Below, piece after piece: positions 1 through 4,830 of a stretch of 5,360 bases of DNA. The position numbers and the translations under genes are program-made. The stretch spans positions 1 to 5,360 of the forward strand of contig CAZGDY010000110.1 of NCBI GenBank assembly GCA_964524965.1, given 5' to 3'. The stretch comes from Kmv34 sp964524965 (GTDB lineage: Bacteria; Aerophobota; Aerophobia; Aerophobales; B3-G15). Position 1 is the stretch's first letter, and every line of letters starts with the position of its first letter. The notes under the pieces were generated by a model that saw nothing but the letters and a program-made list of their open reading frames with translations, did no database searches and had not been told where the DNA came from.

Positions 1-241
1 ACCATATGAAGTGGCCTAAACCTAAAGACATAAAATCTTCACCTTCATTCCAACAGACAATCAAATCGAATTCTTTACCACATTCATTAAGAAATACCAT
101 GTCTCCGATAAGCCTGAGATCTTTTTCAGATACGATCACTTTGCCAGCACACCAACTAGAACAACACCCAATGAATAATAACAACAGAACGAAAAATGCA
201 TAATACCGTTTAAAATTGCCAAATGAATGCTTCAATATCAT
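1..241 (-). CDS. Exported conserved hypothetical protein, N-terminal part (runs off left edge)
   Basis: The frame begins at ATG 241-239 and is open for 80 codons to the window edge, so the C-terminus is missing. Residues 1-15 are polar with Lys and Arg, residues 16-25 are a hydrophobic run, and Cys26 follows LFIG. This could be a lipoprotein signal with an imperfect lipobox (Phe at -3) or an ordinary Sec signal cut near CAG at residues 31-33. The exported part contains a NEC motif, then WNEGEDF (64-70) and SLGLGHFIW (72-80). From memory, the string WN-GE-F-SLG-GHFIW is a hallmark of a conserved family of exported bacterial proteins without a known function. The start is supported by a purine-rich AGAAGAG about 8 bases upstream and a promoter at 275-302. 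Another ATG at 246-244 hits a stop after two codons. Function is unknown; that this is a real gene is fairly sure. Confidence 0.72.
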   Translation of the reverse strand, partial: MILKHSFGNFKRYYAFFVLLLLFIGCCSSWCAGKVIVSEKDLRLIGDMVFLNECGKEFDLIVCWNEGEDFMSLGLGHFIW

Positions 242-274
242 TTCATTTTCTCTTCTAATGACCTGCCCTCATCA

Positions 275-302
275 ATTTTATCATGTGTTAGGCTAGGGTC
301 AA
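275..302 (-). promoter_or_regulatory. Sigma-70-type promoter for the exported hypothetical gene
   Basis: On the minus strand a -35 box TTGACC (302-297) and a -10 box TAAAAT (280-275) are separated by 16 bases. Transcription would start near 268 and give a leader of about 27 bases before the ATG at 241. The boxes are close to consensus (5 of 6 each) and correctly placed for the gene at 1-241, suggesting that this gene is transcribed independently of the ATPase gene upstream of it. Confidence 0.6.
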
Positions 303-446
303 CGGAATGGTAGCCTGAAAAGAAAGTGGCTGGTAATTAGAGGTGTTCCCCGAGAGTAATTCCCAAAACCCAAATTGACAAGTACTGAGTTTAGCTTAGC
401 GTGTCTTCCCTTCTATTGAACGAATCTGGACAGCCCATTTCCTTAT

Positions 447-1499
447 TTATGCGGATCTTGCATCATTTTCCACCATTTTTCTAAGTAGTGATTTAAGTAG
501 GTCTCCCCCGCTTTTCCTTTTTTCTTCTTCCTTAATATAATTATCTATGGTGGATTTGCTAACTCCCAATCGAGATGCAATCTGTCTTAAAGAAAAATGT
601 TCTTCTGTATGCCACTTGTATGCTTTTTCCTTTTTTTCTTCCTTTGATAACGTTGAAGCATCTTTTTCCTGAGTCTCCTGATGAGGAAAAACGTAACAGT
701 TGCTGAGTTCATTACAAAAAAAAGTGGGTTTTGGTGTCTGGAGCATTCCCTGATAACCATTGGGGCTAAGGGCAATATAGGCCCAGTTTCTTCTATCTCC
801 GGCTATTTGATCAAATCCTGTTCGAGCTCTCTTGATAAATTCCTTTAGCTCAGTCCGCTCCAGCTTACTTTGCAGGGGCGCTGGCTCTTTAATAATTAAG
901 ATATTTAAACCCCTTAAGATATTGATATCAAGGTAACTTGTGTCCTGAGCAACGAAGATAATGACTTGATTTCTTTGTCGAGCTAAGGTGACAATCTCCA
1001 TAAGTTTTTGATTTTTCCCACTAGTGCTTGTGCGTGCCGAGAACTGAAGAGCTGCTTCATCTAAAAAAAGAGCGCTATTATAAGGAGCATTTTCTAAATT
1101 TGGGACTACTCCTATCCTTTGGGGAAGGAGATGTTGAACTCTTTTCGGAAGATTGATTGCATAACAATTCATTTTATCGCAAAGCTTTTCTAATAGAAAG
1201 TAGCCAAGTGCACTTTTGCCACTTCCTCTTTTTCCGATAATGAGGATAACTGAGCCGGGGGTGAGAATACTGTACCAGTTTTCTTCTAGCTGAAAAACAG
1301 GTACTTTCACTACTAGTTCCCTGCTCATTATTTTATTAAACTTATCTTGAAATTCTGCAGGTTCATCTAGGAGAAGTTTTTTCTTACCATCAGGGAAAGA
1401 GGTAAGATTATTTTTTCCACTTCTTGAAAGAATGTACTGTGGAGGGGGAGGAAGATTTTTCAGTGTATCTATTGCTTTCCTTATCCCTGGCTCTGCCAA
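447..1499 (-). CDS. P-loop ATPase with C-terminal helix-turn-helix (mobile-element or packaging-type, uncertain)
   Basis: This is a 350-residue reading frame from TTG 1499. Walker A is GKRGSGKS (89-96), preceded by the beta strand SVILII. Walker B is ALFLDE (143-148). A third strand VIIFVAQD (179-186) ends in a Gln at 185, placed like the sensor Gln of the FtsK/HerA and Zot/A32-like ATPases, and follows the basic stretch LARQRN. Residues 303-322 (SLRQIASRLGVSKSTIDNYI) are a clear resolvase/homeodomain-like helix-turn-helix, then a Lys/Glu-rich tail. ATP hydrolysis and DNA binding are therefore likely; the substrate is not known. The start is doubtful: TTG 1499 has no RBS at the right distance, and the frame is open upstream to 1583 without ATG, GTG or TTG. 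The extra 28 codons look like real protein, including a hydrophobic stretch, so the N-terminus probably comes from the ORF at 1565-1636 through a frameshift. Alternatives are a DNA-packaging or morphogenesis ATPase, or a transposition ATPase. I do not recognise an exact family. Confidence 0.75.
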   Translation of the reverse strand: MAEPGIRKAIDTLKNLPPPPQYILSRSGKNNLTSFPDGKKKLLLDEPAEFQDKFNKIMSRELVVKVPVFQLEENWYSILTPGSVILIIGKRGSGKSALGYFLLEKLCDKMNCYAINLPKRVQHLLPQRIGVVPNLENAPYNSALFLDEAALQFSARTSTSGKNQKLMEIVTLARQRNQVIIFVAQDTSYLDINILRGLNILIIKEPAPLQSKLERTELKEFIKRARTGFDQIAGDRRNWAYIALSPNGYQGMLQTPKPTFFCNELSNCYVFPHQETQEKDASTLSKEEKKEKAYKWHTEEHFSLRQIASRLGVSKSTIDNYIKEEEKRKSGGDLLKSLLRKMVENDARSA

Positions 1500-1583
1500 A
1501 GGGAATCCAATACTTCCAATTGTTGCTAAACCAACTGCACTTTTCCATGCCCATTTCTCTTTTTTTATCCACTTAAATATATA
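1500..1583 (-). pseudogene. In-frame upstream extension of the ATPase, without a start codon
   Basis: The ATPase frame continues for 28 codons upstream of TTG 1499 until TAG at 1586-1584. The codons read a basic segment (FKWIKKEKWAWK) and then an apolar one (SAVGLATIGSIGFPLA). There is no ATG, GTG or TTG among them. Composition and continuity suggest that this was translated as part of the ATPase, giving a second membrane-spanning or membrane-associated helix before the catalytic domain. Reaching it from the ribosome binding site at 1641-1648 needs a -1 shift. Confidence 0.5.
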
Positions 1584-1636
1584 CTAAGGCTGAATGTTAA
1601 CCCCAAAATTACCTTTTGCCATTTTTCGTTTAACAT
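1565..1636 (-). pseudogene. Probable true N-terminus of the ATPase, separated by a frameshift (23-codon ORF)
   Basis: ATG 1636-1634 opens a 23-codon ORF that ends at TAA 1567-1565. It reads MLNEKWQKVILGLTFSLS and then a few residues in the wrong frame. It has a basic start followed by a hydrophobic helix and the best ribosome binding site in the window. The ATPase frame becomes open at 1583, inside this ORF, so a single -1 shift (or one missing base in the assembly) between 1583 and 1568 would give a protein of about 396 residues with two N-terminal hydrophobic segments. I see no classical X-XXY-YYZ slippery heptamer in the overlap. The run of seven A at 1566-1560 lies after the zero-frame stop has begun and cannot explain the shift. 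A free-standing leader peptide is the alternative. Confidence 0.5.
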
Positions 1637-1640
1637 CTTG

Positions 1641-1648
1641 CACCTCCT
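1641..1648 (-). promoter_or_regulatory. Strong ribosome binding site AGGAGGTG before ATG 1636
   Basis: AGGAGGTG on the minus strand is a near-perfect Shine-Dalgarno sequence, four bases (CAAG) before ATG 1636-1634. Its strength argues that ATG 1636, not TTG 1499, is where translation of the ATPase region starts. Confidence 0.75.
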
Positions 1649-1670
1649 AATTTATGATTTTTTGATTTTT

Positions 1671-1685
1671 CTATCAGATTGATAG
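1671..1685. repeat. 15-base palindrome upstream of the ATPase ribosome binding site
   Basis: CTATCA-GAT-TGATAG is a perfect inverted repeat with 6-base arms and a 3-base centre, 35 bases upstream of ATG 1636. It is not followed by a T run on either strand, so it is not an intrinsic terminator. Its place just upstream of the RBS would fit an operator or a leader hairpin. Confidence 0.4.
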
Positions 1686-1783
1686 GTGAGCCTTTTATGA
1701 TTGCTTCTGGTTGGTTCGCATTATGTGGGGTTCGAGGAGCCAATTTTATCATTTTGAACCAAATTTGCTAACGTTTGTCCGCC

Positions 1784-1804
1784 GCGTACAAGTTCGCTTG
1801 TCGC
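1784..1804. repeat. GC-rich hairpin with TTCG loop between recombinase remnant and ATPase
   Basis: GCG (1784-1786), one unpaired T, ACAAG (1788-1792), loop TTCG, CTTGT (1797-1801) and CGC (1802-1804) form an 8-pair stem with one bulge. On the plus strand the loop is the stable UUCG type. The surroundings (about 1775-1835) are more GC-rich than the rest of the intergenic DNA and contain an imperfect direct repeat, TTGTCCGCC (1775-1783) and TTGTCGCC (1798-1805). There is no T tract, so it is not a standard terminator. Its function is unknown. Confidence 0.4.
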
Positions 1805-1873
1805 CTCGTCTTCCCTTCCCCCAATGTGTTCAGCAGACTTGCTTTTATCCGCAAAATCAAAAATAAAACCGTA

Positions 1874-2104
1874 TTACAAAAAATGTATGCATTTCATTGA
1901 TTCAAGATTTTGAAGTAAAGAATTGAGCAGTTGCTGTTTTTCGCTGACTTCAGAACCTTGGAATACCTCATGAGCTTTTTTAGCTAGATTTAGCACCATA
2001 TTTGTTGTTAAATAGAAATTTTTGTCAGCATCAGTATGTCTTATCATTCCAGCTTCTAATTCTGCTTGTTTTTCTTTGTATTCCTTTAGTCTTTTCTTAA
2101 ACAT
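1874..2104 (-). pseudogene. C-terminal coiled-coil tail of a large serine recombinase (fragment)
   Basis: The 76-codon frame from ATG 2104 is highly charged and helical: it starts FKKRLKEYKEKQAELEA, continues HTDADKNFYLTTNMVLNLAKKAHEVF, and ends EKQQLLNSLLQNLES. From memory this matches the last part of large serine recombinases (resolvase domain, recombinase domain, zinc ribbon, then a coiled coil), where segments like FY-T---L-LA--A-E-F--S---EK--LL---LQNL are typical. Those proteins have about 450-550 residues, and the catalytic resolvase domain with its Ser, the recombinase domain and the zinc ribbon are all missing here. Eight in-frame codons upstream (LKKRIAKD) precede TGA 2131-2129. The normal beta-rich ending after the LQNL motif is replaced by seven unrelated residues. 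It is a remnant that cannot catalyse recombination; it could still be expressed as a small protein, since GGA lies just before the ATG. Confidence 0.6.
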
Positions 2105-2108
2105 ATCC

Positions 2109-2339
2109 TTAGCAATCCTCTTCTTTAATCACCTGCGTTGCTGCTCTTTGGTACTTTGTTATTTTTTTTACTGGTAAGGAAAAATTTTTGACCTTGTAGT
2201 GAGGATTTATCCATTTAGCGGATATCACAAACACTTTAAGCAGGATTGGTTTATCAAGATGAAAATCTTTGCCTGTTTTCCAGTGCTCGTTTTCTTTCTT
2301 AAGCTGCTGTTTTAATCCACACGAAGGACAGCGCAGTGC
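2109..2339 (-). pseudogene. Lys-rich ORF without start codon, with one CPSCG knuckle
   Basis: The frame is open for 76 codons between TAA 2342-2340 and TAA 2111-2109, but has no ATG or suitably placed GTG/TTG near its beginning. It starts ALRCPSCGLKQQLKKENEHW, then has a basic, beta/alpha-looking part including LLKVFVISAKWINPHY and KNFSLPVKKITKYQRAATQV. The single CPSCG could be half a zinc ribbon, but no second Cys pair follows, so those first codons may merely be a read-through of the neighbouring frame. Removing one base in 2302-2339 would fuse it to the small membrane ORF at 2299-2394, giving about 95 residues with an N-terminal membrane helix and a basic domain. It ends four bases before ATG 2104 of the recombinase tail. 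I do not recognise the family. Confidence 0.4.
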
Positions 2340-2394
2340 TTAGGAATATGGAATTAATAATCTCAACCCCTAGCCCTTTACTATTTTTAGACAC
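2299..2394 (-). CDS. Small membrane ORF, possibly the N-terminus of the ORF at 2109-2339
   Basis: GTG 2394-2392 is preceded by a good ribosome binding site (AAGGGAG, six bases upstream) and opens 31 codons, beginning with VSKNSKGLGVEIINSIFLST and ending in a hydrophobic segment plus WIKTAA. The basic start and hydrophobic run from about residue 11 to 27 suggest a single membrane helix. The start overlaps the stop of the ORF at 2387-2530, a pattern of translational coupling. The frame stops at 2299 while the adjacent frame (2109-2339) runs on, so a single-base insertion may have broken a longer gene. Function unknown. Confidence 0.35.
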   Translation of the reverse strand: MSKNSKGLGVEIINSIFLSTALSFVWIKTAA

Positions 2395-2530
2395 TTGATA
2401 CTCCCTTCTTTTTAAAAGGAAGCTTAACAGGACTTATCTCAAAGAGCAAAACTATATATTCTGCTAAAAATATGAGCAAGGTCCCAAAAATGTCTTGATT
2501 TCTTGGGTGGAGAATCTTTTGCCTAGTTGC
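2387..2530 (-). pseudogene. Short hydrophobic ORF overlapping the next start, no clear start codon
   Basis: This 47-codon open stretch contains a strongly hydrophobic segment, GTLLIFLAEYIVLLFEISPV, followed by a basic tail (KLPFKKKG). Its stop overlaps GTG 2394 of the next ORF by a few bases. Only internal TTG codons could start it. A -1 shift from the ORF at 2464-2538 would give MNEQLGKRFSTQEIKTF joined to the hydrophobic segment, a plausible small membrane protein of about 50 residues. There is no recognised family; the reading may be by chance. Confidence 0.25.
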
Positions 2531-2538
2531 TCATTCAT
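2464..2538 (-). pseudogene. 24-codon ORF with RBS, possible N-terminus of a broken small protein
   Basis: ATG 2538-2536 follows the purine-rich AAGGATAGG and opens MNEQLGKRFSTQEIKTFLG plus five residues before TAG 2466-2464. The polar, amphipathic composition looks protein-like, but the ORF is very short. It lies where the hydrophobic frame at 2387-2530 begins in the neighbouring register. It is reported because several of these pairs occur in a row on the same strand. Confidence 0.22.
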
Positions 2539-2594
2539 AACCTATCCTTTCTTTCGTGCTTTTTTCTCGGGAAGATAATTATGGCATTCTGGTT

Positions 2595-2697
2595 GTTTGT
2601 CAAAAAACTAGTACTGAAATTTTAAACTTTAAAATCATAAAAAATGGTGAAATTTTAATTTTTATCTGGCAGAACAGCATCACCAGAGTTGACAAAC
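2595..2697. repeat. 9-base inverted repeat bounding the AT-rich control region
   Basis: GTTTGTCAA (2595-2603) and its exact reverse complement TTGACAAAC (2689-2697) enclose about 85 bases of very AT-rich DNA. Each arm holds a consensus TTGACA -35 hexamer pointing outwards. The plus-strand one serves a plausible promoter for the carboxypeptidase gene. The minus-strand one has CATAAT only 14 bases away, too close for a good promoter. Inside lies a direct repeat TGAAATTTTAA at 2615-2625 and 2648-2658, 33 bases apart (about three helical turns). Confidence 0.4.
2619..2635. repeat. 17-base palindrome in the control region
   Basis: ATTTTAAA-C-TTTAAAAT is a perfect palindrome with 8-base arms around a single C, about 185 bases upstream of the carboxypeptidase start. 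Because it uses almost only A and T, chance occurrence is possible. A regulator binding site is the alternative. Confidence 0.3.
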
Positions 2698-2718
2698 GGG
2701 TATCGTCTATGAGAATAC
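2689..2718 (+). promoter_or_regulatory. Possible promoter of the carboxypeptidase gene
   Basis: A perfect -35 hexamer TTGACA (2689-2694) is followed after 17-18 bases by a weak -10 region (AGAATA at 2712-2717 or GAATAC at 2713-2718). If used, the transcript would have a leader of roughly 95 bases containing the hairpins at 2734-2750 and 2803-2817. The weak -10 box lowers confidence and would fit a regulated promoter. Confidence 0.4.
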
Positions 2719-2733
2719 AGTGATGAGGATAAG

Positions 2734-2750
2734 ACAAACATTTTGTTTGT
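2734..2750 (+). repeat. Hairpin in the carboxypeptidase leader
   Basis: ACAAACA (2734-2740), loop TTT and TGTTTGT (2744-2750) form a perfect 7-pair stem. It contains GACAAAC (from 2733), the same motif as at 2691-2697 and, inverted, at 2595-2601. There is no T tract after it. It could be a leader RNA structure or a DNA operator. Confidence 0.4.
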
Positions 2751-2802
2751 GCTTAAGGCAAGAGTGGACGCAGCTAATTCACATTGGCTGTCAAGCGAAT
2801 AT

Positions 2803-2817
2803 CACACCGGAGGTGTG
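2803..2817 (+). promoter_or_regulatory. Ribosome binding site folded into a hairpin before ATG 2822
   Basis: GGAGGTG (2809-2815) is an excellent Shine-Dalgarno sequence six bases before ATG 2822 and decides the start. It lies inside the perfect inverted repeat CACACC-GGA-GGTGTG: the GGTG half is base-paired and GGA forms the loop. Pairing would hide part of the site from the ribosome, so the hairpin may lower or control translation. The longer ORF from ATG 2720 has no RBS. Confidence 0.6.
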
Positions 2818-2821
2818 TTTT

Positions 2822-4360
2822 ATGAAGAAAGTAAGGTTGATTACATTGGTGGTTTTGGGATTGGGTATTATGATTGGGGGTCTTTCTTTGCCTGTACTCG
2901 GGCAAGCAGACTTAAAAAGTGACAGTAAAATTGCCGCTTTTCCTGAGACTGCTTCGGTAACCCAGCATAAGATTACACTGAATGGCAAAATCTTGTCTTA
3001 CACAGCAACCACAGGTTTCTTACCTTACTACAATGAAAAGGGTAAGCAGACAGCGCGGATATTTTACGTTGCTTATACTGTGGACCAAAGCGAAGGGTTG
3101 CCGGATCGTCCTCTTACTGTGGTTTTCAACGGCGGTCCCGGAAGCTCCGCGATTTGCCTGCACCTGGGAGCTCTTGGCCCTAAGGTGGCTTTTTTAGGGA
3201 ATGGGATTGATCTTGTCAAACCACCTTATGGACTTGTCGATAATGAGAATACCCTTCTGGACATAACAGATTTGGTTTTTGTGGATCCTGTCGGCACGGG
3301 ATTCAGTGAGCCCATTGCCCAAGAGGAAGAGAAGCTTTTTTGGGGAGTGGAAGAAGACATTCACTCGATGGCTGAATTTATCCGAATCTACCTTACTCAG
3401 AACAAGCGTTGGGAATCTTCGCTTTTTATTGCCGGGGAAAGCTATGGCGGTATCCGGGCATCCGGGCTTTCCTCATATCTTCAGGATATGGGAATTTATC
3501 CCACCGGAATCATTCTCGTATCACCAGCCCTCAATTATGCCACTTTGATTGGTGATGCTGGAAATGACCTTTCCTACATTCTGGATGTGTCCGCCATGGC
3601 CGCGGCAGCCTGGTATCACGGGAAAATAGATCCTTCTTACCAAGAATCAAAACTAGAAGATGTTCTGGAAGAAGTTCGTTCCTGGAGTGAACACGAATAT
3701 GCCTGGGCACTCTGGCAAGGAAATGCACTTCCTCAAGAAGAGCATACCAAAATTGCCCGACAACTTACTGCTTACATTGGTCTACCAGAAAATGTTATCA
3801 CAGCTTATAATCTCAGGGTCCCTATGGATCAATTTCTGGGAAAGTTACTGGAGAAGCAACGGCGGTCAATGAGCTTTTACGATGGTCGCCTCAGCGGCCA
3901 CAGCATCGGTCTTGATGGATTAGGTTATTTGAGCGATCCTATAACCATAAATACTGGTGGTCCGCTTAACGCTGCCTTTAACAATTATCTTGAGCGAGAC
4001 TTAAAGTTTATTACTGACAGGAGGTACGTTCCCTTAAACCTTGTTGTCTTGGAAAAATGGGATTGGGCTTCCGGAATGTCCGGAGAGGATATGGGATATC
4101 CGGAAACCTTTACCAGTCTTGGAAAAGCACTCAGAAGAGTTGATTTCCTTCGCCTATTTGTTGCTATCGGTCTGTTCGACATGGCTTGTGTCCATGATGC
4201 TACTATTTATGAAATCCGTAGAATGGATCTTCCCCGGGAGGCCCTTGACAACATTACTATCACGACCTATCCGGCAGGCCATATGATGTATACCGACCCA
4301 TTTTCCCATAAGAAACTCCGGGAAAACTTGGTCAAGTTCTACCAAGACTCATTGAAGTGA
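2822..4360 (+). CDS. Secreted serine carboxypeptidase, peptidase family S10
   Basis: This 512-residue enzyme removes residues from the C-terminus of peptides outside the cytoplasm. Residues 1-27 are a Sec signal peptide: MKKVR, a hydrophobic core, and a likely cut after PVLG27 or at A29. S10 landmarks appear in order: oxyanion-hole motif NGGPGSS (103-109), DPVGTGFS (155-162), nucleophile Ser207 in GESYGG, Asp453 in GLFDMA, and His487 in PAGHMMY. The triad is complete and the length suits bacterial S10 enzymes (about 480-550). The start at ATG 2822 is chosen because GGAGGTG lies just before it and the signal peptide begins there; an extension to 2720 would put 34 polar residues in front of the signal. 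The gene stands alone, convergent with the flavoprotein gene, with no operon partner. The ORF is intact, unlike the region to its left, and slightly richer in GC. Substrate is not known; S10 enzymes often prefer hydrophobic or basic C-termini at acid pH. Confidence 0.93.
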   Translation: MKKVRLITLVVLGLGIMIGGLSLPVLGQADLKSDSKIAAFPETASVTQHKITLNGKILSYTATTGFLPYYNEKGKQTARIFYVAYTVDQSEGLPDRPLTVVFNGGPGSSAICLHLGALGPKVAFLGNGIDLVKPPYGLVDNENTLLDITDLVFVDPVGTGFSEPIAQEEEKLFWGVEEDIHSMAEFIRIYLTQNKRWESSLFIAGESYGGIRASGLSSYLQDMGIYPTGIILVSPALNYATLIGDAGNDLSYILDVSAMAAAAWYHGKIDPSYQESKLEDVLEEVRSWSEHEYAWALWQGNALPQEEHTKIARQLTAYIGLPENVITAYNLRVPMDQFLGKLLEKQRRSMSFYDGRLSGHSIGLDGLGYLSDPITINTGGPLNAAFNNYLERDLKFITDRRYVPLNLVVLEKWDWASGMSGEDMGYPETFTSLGKALRRVDFLRLFVAIGLFDMACVHDATIYEIRRMDLPREALDNITITTYPAGHMMYTDPFSHKKLRENLVKFYQDSLK

Positions 4361-4418
4361 GAAATTGCAGAAGGGAAATCCTTTAAATAACTGCAGAGGC
4401 ACTCTAAAAAGAAACCGG

Positions 4419-4440
4419 GACCAAAGAAGTTGCTTTGGTC
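4419..4440 (+). terminator. Strong hairpin downstream of the carboxypeptidase gene (no T tract)
   Basis: GACCAAAG (4419-4426), loop AAGTTG and CTTTGGTC (4433-4440) form a perfect 8-pair stem 59 bases after the stop codon. The following bases are AAGATG, so the U run of an intrinsic terminator is missing. It could block 3' exonucleases or be a Rho-assisted end. Calling it a terminator is tentative. Confidence 0.35.
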
Positions 4441-4503
4441 AAGATGTTGGGAGCTGCTAACTAACTGGTAGATAGCTTCACTAAGTTGAGACAGGGGTGA
4501 GTC

Positions 4504-4572
4504 GTGAATGAATCCTTGATTCTGGCCGTGATTACGGTTGGGGGTAAGATAGAAAGCAGCCTGGGCCGGTGA
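4504..4572 (+). CDS. Tiny ORF with RBS, 22 codons, unknown
   Basis: GTG 4504 follows AGGGGTGA (4493-4500) and opens VNESLILAVITVGGKIESSL plus Gly-Arg before TGA 4570-4572. The good spacing and the amphipathic sequence make it look like the first part of a gene rather than noise, but nothing in any frame continues it convincingly. It may be the start of a deleted gene or a chance reading. Confidence 0.2.
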   Translation: MNESLILAVITVGGKIESSLGR

Positions 4573-4730
4573 CTATACCTGCGAGTTTTTCAGAAAAAAA
4601 CAGGACGAACTAAATGAGAGCCTTAACTTCCAATGCTTTAGAATCTGGAATGACCATCCACCGAAAACGTTGAATTTCTTTTTGGATGCAAGGTTCAATA
4701 TAAAAAATAAAAAGAAGGAAAATTTTTCTT

Positions 4731-4746
4731 TGATAATTTCTTATCA
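4731..4746. repeat. Short AT-rich hairpin
   Basis: TGATAA (4731-4736), loop TTTC and TTATCA (4741-4746) form a perfect 6-pair stem. A T-rich run precedes it on the plus strand. On the minus strand the hairpin is followed by A-rich DNA, so it is not a good terminator for the flavoprotein gene. Confidence 0.3.
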
Positions 4747-4809
4747 GGAGCAAGATAAATTAAGAAAAATGCATTTTTTAAGGTAGTGAAGGGAATAAAT
4801 ATTTTTTTC

Positions 4810-4830
4810 TGTTTTGATGAAATCAAAACA
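4810..4830. repeat. 21-base inverted repeat downstream of the flavoprotein gene
   Basis: TGTTTTGAT (4810-4818), loop GAA and ATCAAAACA (4822-4830) form a perfect 9-pair stem. It lies about 70 bases beyond the stop of the flavoprotein gene. A run of seven T precedes it on the plus strand (A on the minus strand after it), which is the wrong side for a terminator in either direction. It may be a protein binding site or an RNA 3'-end structure. Confidence 0.4.

Noticed and set aside
6..203. Plus-strand ORF of 65 codons
   Set aside because: It is the antisense shadow of the exported protein gene on the minus strand, which has a signal peptide, conserved motifs and a promoter.
375..400. Plus-strand TTGACA at 375-380 as a promoter
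   Set aside because: No -10 box lies at 16-18 bases and no plus-strand gene follows.
1560..1566. Seven-A run as a programmed slippage site for the ATPase
   Set aside because: The zero-frame TAA at 1567-1565 begins before the run, so ribosomes would stop before they could slip there.
1717..1740. GGTTCGAGG resembling a tRNA T-arm, as an att-site tRNA end
   Set aside because: The stem does not pair, and no acceptor stem, anticodon arm or CCA follows.
2720..2821. Extension of the carboxypeptidase to ATG 2720 (34 more codons)
   Set aside because: There is no RBS before 2720, the added residues are polar and would precede the signal peptide, and GGAGGTG is placed exactly for ATG 2822.
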